Position numbers and translations under genes: made by a program
Shown here: positions 1-11,936 of the stretch, one piece after another
Position numbering within the stretch: position 1 is the first letter of the stretch
Layout of the letters: each line of letters opens with the position of its first letter
The notes under the pieces: model-generated
Seen by the model: only the letters and a program-made list of their open reading frames with translations
The model's database searches: none
What the model was told of the DNA's origin: nothing
DNA from: Sapria himalayana
Taxonomy: Eukaryota > Streptophyta > Magnoliopsida > Malpighiales > Rafflesiaceae
Length of the DNA: 64,000 nucleotides
Reading direction: 5' to 3'
Assembly (NCBI GenBank): GCA_029783825.1
Contig: JAREIK010010233.1
Location: 1 to 64,000 of the forward strand

Positions 1-1873
1 ATATCTTTCGATCTATTTTTCTCTCTATATGTATAACTTTCTAATTGTCTATTTTCTATATGTCAATTTATCTATGTGTTTATCTATCAAACTATCAATC
101 TATCTTTATGTTTATATTTCTATCTGTCTAATTCACTTTCTAATTAAAAATCTATTTGTCTATCTGTCTATGTGTCTATTTTTCTATCGTACTATTTAAT
201 TGTCTTTCTTCATATCAGACTATCAGTTTATCCATCCATCTATCTGTCTGTCTGTCTATTTGTAAATCTAAATATATATCTATATATCTATATATCTATA
301 TATCTATGTATCTATCTATTTGACTATCTATCAATTAAATGTCTATTTGTCTATATGTTTTTATATCAATTTATATATCTATCTATCTATCTATTTTTCT
401 TTTTTCAATCTATCTAAATATATTCTTTCTATATCTGTCTATATACCTATCTACTTATCTATATATCTATTAATGTGTCTATCTATTTATCTATCAATTT
501 ATAAATATATATATGTCTGCCTATCTATCTATATATCTGTCTTTTTTCTGTGTCCATCTATCTATTTGTCTATCAATATATCTAGCTATATTTCTATCTA
601 CATGTCTATTTGTCTCTGTGTCCATCTATCTATCTGTCTATCTATATATCTAGCTATCTTTCTATCTATATGTCTATGAGTTTATCAATCTATCTATCAT
701 TTTATTTATATATCTATCTATTTATATATCTTTCCATTTGTCTATATACCTACCTATCTATAATTCTATATATTTGTCTATCTATCTATCTATCCATCTA
801 AATACATATTTGTCTTTTTATCTATCTCTTTATCTATCTATCTATGTGTATATCTGTCTATTTATCTATCTAGCTTTTGTAGATTTGTTAATCTGTATAT
901 CTATATATAAATATCTATTTATAACTATTTGTAGATCTATTTACCTATCAATATATTTAAATATCAATCTATATATATGTCTATCAGTCTATTTATCTAT
1001 CACCAATCTGAGAATTTCTTTATTAGTCTATATTTATATATCTCTCTCTTTCTATATGTACATCTCTCTATGTGTCTATTTATCTATCTATCCATTTATC
1101 TATCTATCTATCTATATATGTATCAATCTATATGTGTATCAATCAACTTGTCAATTTGTCTATCTCACTATGTGTCTATTTATCTATATGTCTAACTAAC
1201 TATATCTCTATCTATGTATCTATCTATTTGTCTATCTATTGATCTATCTTTATCTTTCTATCATTTATTAATCTATAAATCTCTCAATCTATCTATAAGT
1301 CTATCTGAATAACTATCTATCTATCAATCTTTCTATTAGTCGATCTTATTTATCTCTCTATATAGCAATCATTTAAACTATATATATGTCTATATTTCAC
1401 ATGTTTATGTATCTATTTGTTTATTTGTCTTTCTATCTATTAGTTTATCTATCAATTAATCTATCTATCTATCTATATATATTTTTTGAGACTCTTTGCC
1501 AATCTAGCTATCTTTCTATCTATATATCTGCCTATCTATCTATCTATTTATCTAGCTATGCAACTATCTACCGACCTAACTATCTATCTATTTGTGTATC
1601 TATCTATCTATCTCTTTATATATCTATCTATATATAAATATTTCTGTATATCTATTATATTATATATCAGTCTATTAGTCAATCTTTATATTTGTCTATC
1701 TAACAATTTCACTAGCAATTTGTCTTTATATTATCAATCTATCTTTTTCTCTATCTTCTTATCAATTTATTTATCTATATATTTATATATTTATTTTTCA
1801 ATTTGTCTCTATTTATTTATATGTCTATTTGACTATCTGTCTATATATATCTATCTATGTGTATATCGATCTC

Positions 1874-1912
<39 letters not shown>

Positions 1913-2440
1913 GTCTATCTATATATCTATTTATTTGTCTATCTATCTATGTATATATATCTATCAATTTATCTAGATGAATAACCGTATTTTGGTGTAT
2001 TTATTTATCTTCCTATCTTTCTATCTATGTATCTGTATATCTATCTATATATCTATTTCTTTATATATCTATCTTTCTCTCCATTTATTTATCTATATCT
2101 GTCTGTCTGTCTAACAATCTATCGATATATCTATCTGTCTATCTATTTGTCTATCTATATTTCAATCTATCAGATTTACTATCTGTATATATATGTATAT
2201 CAATTTGGCTATATACCTGCTTACCTAATTGTATGACTACCTAACTGAATGAATGAGAGTCTATTTGTCTATATATGTGTCTGTCTATCTAGATGTCTGT
2301 CTATCTATCTGATCGTCTATTAATTTGTCTATCTATTTGTCTATTGATCTGTCTATCAAACGTTCTTTATATATGTCTATATATTTGTCTATCTATATGT
2401 GTATCGATTTTCATATTTATCTATCTATCTATCTGTCTAT

Positions 2441-2475
<35 letters not shown>

Positions 2476-2610
2476 CATATATATATATATACATATATAT
2501 ATACATATATATATACATATATATCTATTTTTCTATCTATATGTCTATCTATCTTTCTATTTATCTAACTTTATGTCTATCTATTTCTCTGTCTAACTAA
2601 CTATCTATTT

Positions 2611-2650
<40 letters not shown>

Positions 2651-3250
2651 ATCTATCTATCTATGTTTTTATATATCTATCTATCTATATGTATGTCTGT
2701 CTATCTATCTATTAGTTTTTATATTTGTCTATTTACCTATCTATCTATCTATATGCATGTCTGTCAATCTATCTTTCATTCAATATCTATGAATCTGGCT
2801 ATAAATCTGTTTATAAATTTGTCTATGTATCTATATATCTATCTGTCTGTCTTGCATTCAGTTTATATATCTATATATGTATATGTATATCTATAATTCT
2901 ATCTATCTATTTATCTGTCTATCTATATGTATATCTATTTGTCTATCTATCTATCTATCTTTCAATCAATCAATCAATTATCTATTATTTGTCTATTTAT
3001 GTGTCTATCAATCAATCAATCTAAAAATCTATCTTTATATTTATCAATCTTTCTATCTATATATCAACCAATCCATTTATATTTCCATCAATCTATTTAT
3101 ATATCAATCTATCTATATACCAATCTATCTATATATCTATTTATCTATCTATCTATATATCTATCTGTTTATCTATTCTCTATTTTTCTATCTATCTATC
3201 TATTTATATGTCTATCTATCTATAAATAAATAAATAAATAAATATATAAA

Positions 3251-3288
<38 letters not shown>

Positions 3289-3532
3289 CTATCTATTTCT
3301 ATATCTATTTGTCCATCTAACTGTCTATTATTTTTCTATCTATCTATATATCTATCTATCTTCTCTCTCTTTCTATATGTCTATCTATCTGTATATCTAT
3401 CTATCTATCAATAATACTTCTATCTATTTTTCTATCTATCTCTCTGTCTATATATCTTTCTATCTATTTGTCTGTTTATCTATCTGTATATCTATATGTC
3501 TATCTATTTGTCTCTCTATATGTTTATTTATC
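1..3532. repeat. Degenerate TATC/GATA microsatellite array 1
   Basis: The plus strand is almost entirely variants of the word TATC (TATC, TGTC, TTTGTC, TATGTC, CAATC), with polarity kept throughout. It contains purer islands: (TA)n near 1878-1910 and 2611-2650, (AC)n near 2441-2465, AATA repeats near 3222-3240 and (AT)n near 3255-3285. The array continues off the left edge. On the right it stops at a T run that is the reverse complement of a LINE poly(A) tail. Open frames here are by-products of the 4-base period (12 bases read as Tyr-Leu-Ser-Ile) and are not genes. Confidence 0.95.
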
Positions 3533-4570
3533 TTTTTTTTTAAATATTATTTATTAATTATCACCCTCTCTTTTGGCGGAGGAATACCATTTGTACAATC
3601 TACGTCTACCCCTTTCCCTTTTACACACATTCTTAATAACTAGAAAAAAAATGACTTTCCTAAAATTCTATTTCCAATAATCTGTTTTCCTATGCTTATA
3701 GATAGATCTTTTCCTTTTATTGAATATAACCTCTTTTGTCCTTCTTTGTTATCATTTGTGTGGATCTTGAGAGATCACCTTGAATGCACAATCTTCTTGC
3801 CATATTTCTATCTTCAATATCATATTTGTTTCAAGCTTGTGGCTACTTGGAATTTCATGCATACAACCAGAAATTCTTTATGTTATTGCACCCAATACCC
3901 CCCTTTCCCTTGTGTTTTAAAATATCATAGTTCAAGAGGTTTCCCTTCATATCATTTCTGATGACTTTTCCATTGTTCATGTTATCTCTTTGCTTTTGTA
4001 TCTTTGTCTATTACTAGACTTAATTTTGATGAGACATTACTGCATTCCATTGAATCCAGCCATGTATCCTTTGTTTTTCTTCCATGTCACTTTGAGACAG
4101 ACTTCTTTACTAACTTACAGACTTACATACATAATACAGACATAACAGCCTTTAACACAGACCACCTTTGACGCATTTAAACTCCTAAAACATGCATAAA
4201 AAGCCCTTTTTAACCCAGACTTCCAGACCGACCAAGCAAAATCGAAATATATAGACTCCCAAGACATAAACTGCTAAACCAATAAGTATTAACATGACAT
4301 CAATCCGAACAGCTTGTTGTTACCATATTGTCCAGCTTTGCTCTGTTTTCTTTCTTATATCTGCAAAAAAAGATAGCCTACATTCCTAACATTTATATTC
4401 CCTATCCCCCATCTGTCCCATTTTATAAAATATTTTTTGTACCATAAAACCTTCTTAACCATTCTATGTTAGTGGGAATTTCTCCTCAAGGCGGGTAAAT
4501 TTTTTAACTAGCTGTATCATTATTTACAATGGTTAGAAATACAAAAGCAAGCAAAGTAAAGGTGAAAATA
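3533..4570 (-). other. LINE copy 1 3' UTR with CAGACTT repeats and poly(A)
   Basis: No coding potential. On the plus strand, repeats of the CAGACTT type lie at about 4090-4240, matching clusters at the same place in copies 2 and 3. The terminal 100 bases contain the shared ACCCTCTCTTTTGGCGGAGG block (3565-3584), followed on the minus strand by nine A residues. Confidence 0.8.
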
Positions 4571-5640
4571 AATCTCAATGGATTTCTCTCATCCTCCTAA
4601 TGTAATTTGTTTCTTTACTATCCAAATTTATTATACCATGATATTTTTTCGGTAAAAAACCTTCCTTAAATTATTGATCACCTATCTTTTTACCCTCTTT
4701 GGCTAAACCGTCAGCTAATGCATTTGCTTCTCTAAAAATATGTTTTATGTTATAATCTAATGATTTTAATTCCTGCTGTATTTCTTCTATTTCCTCATCG
4801 TATCTCCATGTTGAATCTTTTCTATTAATTAAGTTACTAGTATTTGAATCTATTTGAATATCTATATTTTTAATGTTTAATTTTTTGCATAATTAATACC
4901 TTTCTTAATGCTAAAATCTCAGCATGTAGAGCTGATGAAGCTGAAATCTTTCTAGTAAAAGCTAATATTAGCTTTCCTCCAAGTCTCTTATTGCTCCTCC
5001 TCCTCCCACTACTCCTATGTCTCTATCAAAGCTACCATATGTGTTAATGCTAATCTTCCTTTTGGTAGTTTTTCCCATTTTTATAACCCATGAATTTAAA
5101 TAGTTTTGGCTTTTATTTCTTAGCTTCTAGTGATTATGATGTCTCTATCTAAGCACTTATCCTGTGAATCTATGGGATAAATTTCTGAAATTTTCCGTGT
5201 TTCCTCCTTTATCTCCTACCAGATTTCTTCTATAATCATATTTCTACCGTCAAATCTAATGTAGTTTCTAGCCTTCCAAATGCACCAGATAGCTATTAGC
5301 GGGACATTATTTTTAATCCATTTCTGAGCTGGGCTTGACACTTTTTGTTTAAGCCATTTTTGAAGTCTACCTTTTAGGTTACTATGTTTATATTTAATAT
5401 GTAATTCTATTCCTAATTTCTTCCATATTTCAATTACAACTTTACCTTTTAAAAATAGGTGATCTAGTGTCTCTATCTCAGATGCACAACACTCACATCT
5501 GGATACTAGCTGAACACCTTATTTTTTTAAATTTGTATCTGTTGAATTATGTTGGACAGACTTTCTACATAAAAGTTTTAATTTTTTGGTCAGATTGTCA
5601 TTTTTCCAAGCCCATTTAAATATGTATGTTCTTCTTCTTA
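4570..5640 (-). pseudogene. LINE copy 1 ORF2 C-terminus: zf-RVT and RNase H (RVT_3) remains
   Basis: The zf-RVT region (about 5440-5640) is followed by an RNase H domain (about 4570-5090), matching copies 2 and 3 in order. The first catalytic position reads INTYGSF where copy 3 has LNIDGSF, so the Asp codon GAT has become TAT. A frame change follows shortly after the GGGGAIRD segment. RNase H on LINE ORF2 degrades RNA in RNA:DNA hybrids and is characteristic of one group of plant L1s. The domain is clearly inactivated. Confidence 0.8.
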
Positions 5641-5730
5641 TTTCTAATTAAGTTTTAAATGATTTAAGCTAAAAATTCTATCTTGTGTTAATGGTCCATA
5701 TCCATCCTTATTAGTGAATTTAGAGTGGTT

Positions 5731-7250
5731 TCAATTATCTCCTTGTTTTAGCATTTGTGTCCAGACCTGTGTGCTTTTGCTTTTGTTTTTTTTCATTGTT
5801 AGATCCATCTTTAAACAATACTTTGCTCTCATAAATTTAGACCATAATGTATTATTTTCTTTTAGTCTCCACCATCTCCTACTAGCCCATGCTTTAGCTA
5901 AGTCTGCTAGATTAACAAAGCCCAAACCAGCCTCTTGGACGGGAAAGCATAAATCTCTCCATTTTTTCCAGTGTAGCTTATATTTACCTTCTTTTTTTCC
6001 CATAAAAAGTTAGCTAATTCTCTTTCTATATTTTTAATCAGCTTACAAGAGGGTTTGATAATCATAATATTATGCATTAACATGCTTTCTAAGACATGTT
6101 TTATTAATGTGATTCTTCCCCCTAAACTTAAAAATTCCTCCTTCCATCTCGATATTTTCTTTTTCAGTTTATTTACTAGAAATTCTAGATATTCGTTCTT
6201 AAATTTTCCTTCATATACCAGGCAGCCCAAGTAGATAATTTCATTTTTTGTGTGAAAAACCAGTAAGTTTTTTAATTTTATGAGTTAATGCCAGAGGGGA
6301 TTTATAAGATATCAGATATTGACATTTTCTTTTATTCAATTTTTGACCAGTTTCATCTTCCATACATTTTAATAAGCTCATCAGATTTTGTAATGATCTA
6401 CTACTACCATTAGTAAAAATCATTACATCATCTGCATATGCCAGACAACTCACAAGTGGAGTGTTTTTTGGTTGTCTGAATGAACCTATCAATCCTTTCT
6501 CCATTTTATCTTTAATGTTAACTATTAGAAGTTCTAAATATAAATTGAATAAAGATGGAGATAGTGGATCTCCTTGTCTTAGACCTCTAATTGGTTTTAT
6601 TTCCTCTCCAACTTTTCCATTCGTTATTATTCTGGCCCAGGTGTTAGATATGCACATGTATATCAGATCTATCCATGTTTCAGAAAAACCCATTTTTCTC
6701 ATAATAAAGCATAGTGTGTTCCATTCAACTCTATCAAAGGCTTTAGCTAAATCTAATTTTATTATAACATTGTGTCCTCTTGTTTTTGTTCCTATTTCTC
6801 TACACATTTCCTTGGCCAAACATATGTTTTCCTTAATTAATCTATTTATCATAAAGCCGGTTTGTTCTATTGAGATAATTTTAGGCAGTATATTGGCTAA
6901 TCTATTTTGTAATATTTTTGCTAGAATTTATATATTGAATTACATAGGCTGATAGGTCTGAAATTCTCCCCCGTTTGTGGGTTTTCTATTTTTGGAATAA
7001 GAACTATGTGAAAACTTCCCCACTTTTTCCCTATTTCAACTCCACAAAATATGTTATTAATGGCTTTGTTTATGTCCATTTTAATTATGTCCCAGCATAT
7101 TTGAAAAAAAAAACTATTCCATCCATCCGGTTCTGCTGCGCTCTCCTTGTTAATACTATAAATGGCTGCTTTTATTTCTTCATCATCTACATGTTTAATT
7201 AGCATATTATTATCTTCTTTTGATAGTTTGTTTTCTATCTTTTCTAACAA
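5731..7250 (-). pseudogene. LINE copy 1 ORF2, reverse transcriptase domain
   Basis: Three frame-shifted segments (6921-7250, 6241-6852, 5731-6230) together give a non-LTR reverse transcriptase. Visible motifs are ESAAEPDGWN (usually SAAGPDGW), KLDLAKAFDRVEW with the first catalytic Asp, GLRQGDPLSP, and CLAYADDVMIF with the YADD pair at about 6426-6440. The catalytic residues are preserved, but stops near 6240 and 6900 interrupt the frame. The protein would copy element RNA from a nicked target end. The plus-strand open frame at 6461-6952 is only its antisense shadow. Confidence 0.92.
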
Positions 7251-7559
7251 GCTATTTCCTTTAATCTCATTTTTACTACTTAGTTGATTTTTAAAGAAAT
7301 CTGTAAAATAAGTTTGAATATCTATATCCTTATCTACCCTTTTTTCTTATTATTCTTTATGCCCCTAATTCTGTGTTTCTGATATTTTAGTTTAGCTGCT
7401 TTTTGGAAAAACTTCGTGTTCTTGTCTCCTTCTTTTAACCATTTTATCTTCGATTTTTGTTTCCAAAACACCTCTTCCATTACAAGTTTGAGCTTTAACT
7501 CAGCTTGTGCCTTACTTAATGCAAATCTATTATTTAAACTTTGATCTTTTTCAAATTCT

Positions 7560-8450
7560 AATTCTTTATTTAATACTAATTCTTCTGCATTTTATGTTTT
7601 TATTTATATCTCCAAATATTTCCTTATTCCATTTTTTTAATTCAGTTTTTAATCTACTTAGCTTATTATTTATAACTTGCATAGGATTTCCAGATGCCTC
7701 AATATTCCAGAATTTTTTTACTAAATTCAAAAAATCATGATGTAAACTCCATGCATTTCGGAATCTAAAGGATCCTCCTTTATTGGAGGAGTTTTTAATG
7801 GTGATTAAAAGGGGACTATGATCAGAACAAGTTCTATTTAAATGTTTCACTTCTGCAGAGCCATAATTCTCTAGCCAATTAAGGTTATAAAAAATTCGAT
7901 CTAATCTGGCCCAAATTAAACCTTTCCTTTTCCGGTTATTGCACCATGTGAAGGAAGATCCTAAGAATTTGGCCTCAATTAAGTTAGTTTTATTTATAGT
8001 ATCGTTTAAGTGAATCATGGCTTTCTTATTTGGTGTTTTTCAACCTTTCTTTTCTTTAATGCTTCTTACTGCATTGAAATCTCCCCCTATAATCCATGGT
8101 TTGTTTTCTTTAAATATTTTCCCGATATCCTCCTATAATTCTTTACGCTCTTCTCTTTTATTTTTAGCATAAACTATAGTGATTATTTCATTTACATCTT
8201 GACTCAAACTAAAATTTATTAATTGATTTGTTTCTTTTAATATTATTATGTTTAGGTTATTTTTCCAAATTAACCAAATTTTTCCGTTTTCATTTGCATA
8301 TCCCTGGTCAAATCCTAGCTTAGTTTTGTAGAATCCTAGCTGATCCTTATCCACCATAGGTTCAGCTATTGCTACAAGAGAGATTTTGTGCATATAAATC
8401 AATTTTTTCAATTTGTTTCTTGAGGGAATATTTGCTATCCCCCTTATATT
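7560..8450 (-). pseudogene. LINE copy 1 ORF2, endonuclease domain (exonuclease-endonuclease-phosphatase fold)
   Basis: This is the N-terminal part of ORF2. The NIRGIAN motif is near 8430, but the usual Trp of YWNIRG reads Leu. LVAIAEPMV near 8360 carries the catalytic Glu. PWIIGGDFNAV near 8075-8100 carries Asp/Asn, LDRIF lies near 7900, and SDHSPLLI near 7820 carries the Asp-His pair. These are the apurinic-type L1 endonuclease motifs that nick the target strand. The reading frame breaks at about 8040 and 8130. Continuity with the reverse transcriptase downstream supports a single former ORF2. The motifs that determine nicking are of interest because all copies sit in TATC repeats. Confidence 0.87.
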
Positions 8451-8459
8451 CAGTAAATA

Positions 8460-9804
8460 TAATTATACATTAATTATTGATTTAGCTTGAGCTCTAGTGG
8501 TGTATTTGGTTCCATATGTTCTATTCTTATATTTTTTCATATTTTTTGATTTTCTTATTGAACCTAGATCTTCACTTCTTTCTTCTTTCCAATCTCTTCC
8601 CATTTGAATTGACATTATCTTTAATTCCTCCATTGCCCACTCTTTATTACCCATTTTTTGTTTAAGCTTATCTATATTTATGTCATCTCTAAATAATCTT
8701 ATTTTCTGCTCAATATCCTCTCCATTTGTAAAAAGGGAGGTTAAACTTATTGTTTCAGGATCTTCTTCTGATTAGTCCACAATAGGGACTGCCCATCCTT
8801 TGTTTATTTTAATTTTATTTTTGATGTACACTCTTGTTCTTTTGTTCAGTTCTGATATCTTTTTAATCATTTTTGTTCTTTTTATAGTCTCTAATGTATT
8901 TTCTGCCCTGTTTTCTGTTTCATTAGTATTCCTATATTCAATTAATTTCAAATCAGTTCCTTCTATATTCTGTTCTTCTGTTCTGGCAGTGTATTCATCT
9001 TGATGTTTTTTTGGTATTTAACTAACATGCCTCTCTCTCCTGCATTCATTGACATCTCCTCTCTCTTTTGATTCACTTCCTCCTTTCTTTTTTTAACTAG
9101 ACAATTTTCCAAACCATGCCCCAATTTTTTACAGCAAATACAGTATGATGGTAAGTTCTCTGGAACTACTTGCTGCCTAAAACCATCACCCTCATTGTTT
9201 CCAATCCATATCCGTGAGGGAATTGGTTTTTGTATATCAGTTTCAACACAAATACGTGCTACTCTTGGCCTATTTAGAGTGCCGTAGCACCATCAATAAG
9301 AAGAGGAGAACCGAGTGTACAAGCAATGTCATATAATGCGAATTTATCAAAATAATGTATCAGTAGCAAGGGAAACAGGAACCATACCGGTGCTACCGAT
9401 GATTCTTCCTTAGTCAAGAAGTTTGTTGACCATTTGAAAGTTCTCATGGGAAATCCCATGATATACCAGATACCTCTTAGCCAAATTCGATGAAAATCTT
9501 CTTCGGAAAACAGTTGTAACAGCACATGTTTATCGTCGATGAGTCCGATTTTAATCAACATCTTAAGCTTCAATGATTCAAAAAATGCACGAATATCATC
9601 AACGCGAGGCCTTCCATGTGAGAATTTGCCCACAAGCATGAACTTATGGGGTTCAGTAAGCCTCTGAATATCTTCGGCTGAAAAAATTATCGAGGGTTCC
9701 TCGATATTTTTTGTGTGAGTTTCCGAAGGAGCTGTTACTGTTTGCACGGTCTTCTTGTACAAATCGGAAAAGGATTTCTTATTAACTAAGTAATCTATTT
9801 CCAT
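8460..9804 (-). pseudogene. LINE copy 1 ORF1: DUF4283 and zinc-knuckle nucleic-acid-binding protein
   Basis: The start is the ATG at 9802-9804, because the following residues (NKKSFSDLYKKTV) match the start of copy 3 ORF1. Residues 50-176 are a DUF4283 domain, with the typical KHVLLQLFSEEDFHRIW and RTFKWSTNF stretches. A one-base shift near 9276 interrupts it, and the next frame continues as RPRVARICVE. A CCHC knuckle follows at about 9118-9165, reading YCICCKKLGHGLENC, with exact CX2CX4HX4C spacing. The C-terminal part is basic and low-complexity, and ends near 8460 beside the ORF2 start. In plant L1s this protein binds the element RNA in the ribonucleoprotein particle. The frameshift and stops make it a pseudogene. 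Confidence 0.85.
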
Positions 9805-10260
9805 TAAGAATGATCTTGAAATTTGCTTCTTCTTACAAGATTTGTAGTTTCTCTCTCTATAAAAATTTTTCTCTCTCTAGAAGTTGAGAGCATTTTTCAA
9901 GAGGAAGTAGATACCAACTTATATGTTTATTTATCTATCTATCTATATAGTTGTCTATCTATCTGTCAATTTATCTATCTAATAATCTATCTATCAGTCT
10001 ATCTATCCATCTTTCTAACTATATGTCTATCTATCTATTTATCTATATGTATATCTATCTATCTATATATCTATCTATCTATGTGTTTATCTATCTTTCT
10101 ATCTATATTTATATATTTCTATCTATTTGTATATCTATCTATCTATCTAATTATTTATCTATCTATTGATCTATTTATCTTTATATCTATGTAACTATCT
10201 ATCTATCTATATCCTTATCATTTTTTCTATCTATCTGTCTATCATTTTGTTTATCTATTT

Positions 10261-10745
10261 ATCTTTATATCTAAATGTCTATCTATCTATTTGTGTGTCT
10301 ATCTATATGTCTATCTATTTGTCTATCTATTTGACTATGTATCTATAAATATTTCTGTCAATCTACATGTCTATCAATCTGTTTATCACTTTGATTATAT
10401 ATCTGTCAATCTATCTGTTATCTATCTATCTATGTTTATGTATATTTATCTATATATCAATATGTCTATCTATTTTCTATTTATCTATGTATCTATCTTT
10501 CTAATTATCTATCTATTTGTCTCTCTATTTATCTTTATATCTAAATGTCGATCTATATAGCTATCTATTTGTGGGATTTATCTATATGTCTATCTATTTA
10601 TCTATCTATTTGACTATGTATCTATAAATATTTCTATCAATCTACTTGTCTATCAATTTGTTTTCACTTTGATTATCTATCTGTCGATCTATCTATTATC
10701 TATCTATCTATGTTTTATGTATATTTATATATGTATCTATCTGTC
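10261..10745. repeat. Tandem duplication of a ~270-bp segment inside the TATC array
   Basis: The segment starting ATCTTTATATCTAAATGTC at 10261 recurs at 10531. The copies share, in order, GACTATGTATCTATAAATAT (10333 and 10612), a CACTTTGATTAT word and TATCTATGTTTTATGTATATT-like endings. The 270-279 bp offset reflects small indels. Confidence 0.8.
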
Positions 10746-11748
10746 TATTTATATGTAAAATCAAATCAATCCTATATACAATTAATCTATCTATTATCTA
10801 TCTATCTATCTATCGATCTATCTATTTATCTGTCAATCTATCTATCTATGGATCTGTCTATCTATCTATTTATCTAGTATGTATCTATCTAATAATCTAT
10901 CTAACTATTTGTCTATCTTACTAGATATCTATCTATCTTTCTATCTATCTAACTATCTATCTCTCTCTCTTCTATCAATCTATATATCTGTCATTCTATG
11001 TGTTTATCTATCTATCTATTTGTCTGTCTGTCTATCTCTCTATTTTTCTATATATATATATATATAATCGATCGATCTATCTATCTATCTAATCTTTTGT
11101 CTACCTATTTGTCTATCTATCTATCTATCTATATGCTTTTTATCATTTGTGTAATTCTATTTGTATAGCTATCTATTAATATTTCTATCTATCCATATAT
11201 CTATATGGCTAGATATCAGTCTAACAATTTTTCTATCTATCTATATATCTCTCTATCTAGTTTGTCTGTCTGTATGTCCTATCTATATTGTATTTTCTAT
11301 CTATATATCTATATATCTATTTGTCTATATATCTATATATTAATCTATTTGTCTATCTATCTATCTATGTTATATCTATTTCCTAACTATATATATATAT
11401 ATATATAACTATGTATCTGTTTATCTAAATATTTATCTCACTTTTTATCTATCTATTTTCTAAATATATATCTATATTTAGTCTATCTATTGTCTATATA
11501 CTAAATCAATCAATCAATCTGTTTATCTATCTATTCATCTATCTTTGTGCTTTTTATCTATTTATTTATATGACAATCTTATGTTCTATCTATCTATCCA
11601 TCAATTTATTTATTATATGTATATCTATTTGTCTATCTATCTGCTTGACCTGATTATCTGTCTGCATATATGACTGCTAACTAACTATCTATTTCACTAT
11701 ATTATGTCTATTTGTCTATATATCTATTTATCTATCTATATGATATCT

Positions 11749-11936
11749 ATTTAACTATTGATCTTCTATCTATCTGTTTATCTATTTACAATATATATGT
11801 CTATATATCGATTTAACTATATATCTTTCTATCTATCTGTTTATCTATTTACAATATATATGTATATATATCTATTTAACTATATATCTTTCTATCTATC
11901 TGTTTATCTATTTACAAAATACATGTCTATTATCTA
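11749..11936. repeat. 62-63-bp unit repeated three times within the TATC array
   Basis: Three consecutive units begin at 11749, 11811 and 11874 with ATTTAACTAT. Each contains TATCTGTTTATCTATTTACA followed by an ATATATGT-type word. Only a few bases differ between units, so this is a recent local expansion. Confidence 0.9.

Larger units (their letters stand above)
3533..9920 (-). mobile_element. L1-like LINE copy 1, near full length, inactivated
   Basis: Read on the minus strand it has a 5' leader, ORF1 (DUF4283 plus CCHC knuckle), ORF2 (endonuclease, reverse transcriptase, zf-RVT, RNase H), a 3' UTR of about 1 kb and an A tail of 9 (3533-3541). The 5' end is placed near 9920 by comparison with copy 3: both share a CTCTAGAAGTT block (9877 and 29857 regions) just before TATC repeats begin. 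The total of about 6.4 kb fits a plant L1 (about 6-7 kb). ORFs are broken by frameshifts and stops, so the copy cannot be autonomous. The target duplication cannot be read because both flanks are simple repeat. Its last 100 bases (GGCGGAGGAATACC block) are shared with copies 2 and 3. Confidence 0.93.

Noticed and set aside
172..3233. Many long open frames in the TATC arrays (also 9823-19457, 20959-23522 and 29846-30632), rich in Tyr-Leu-Ser-Ile, looking like repetitive membrane proteins
   Set aside because: A TATC repeat read in threes gives a 12-base Tyr-Leu-Ser-Ile cycle without stops. Overlapping frames in other phases show the same composition, with no start context, domain or conserved ending.
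6461..6952. Plus-strand 163-codon frame over LINE copy 1
   Set aside because: It is the antisense of the reverse transcriptase with LDLAKAFD and YADD on the minus strand.
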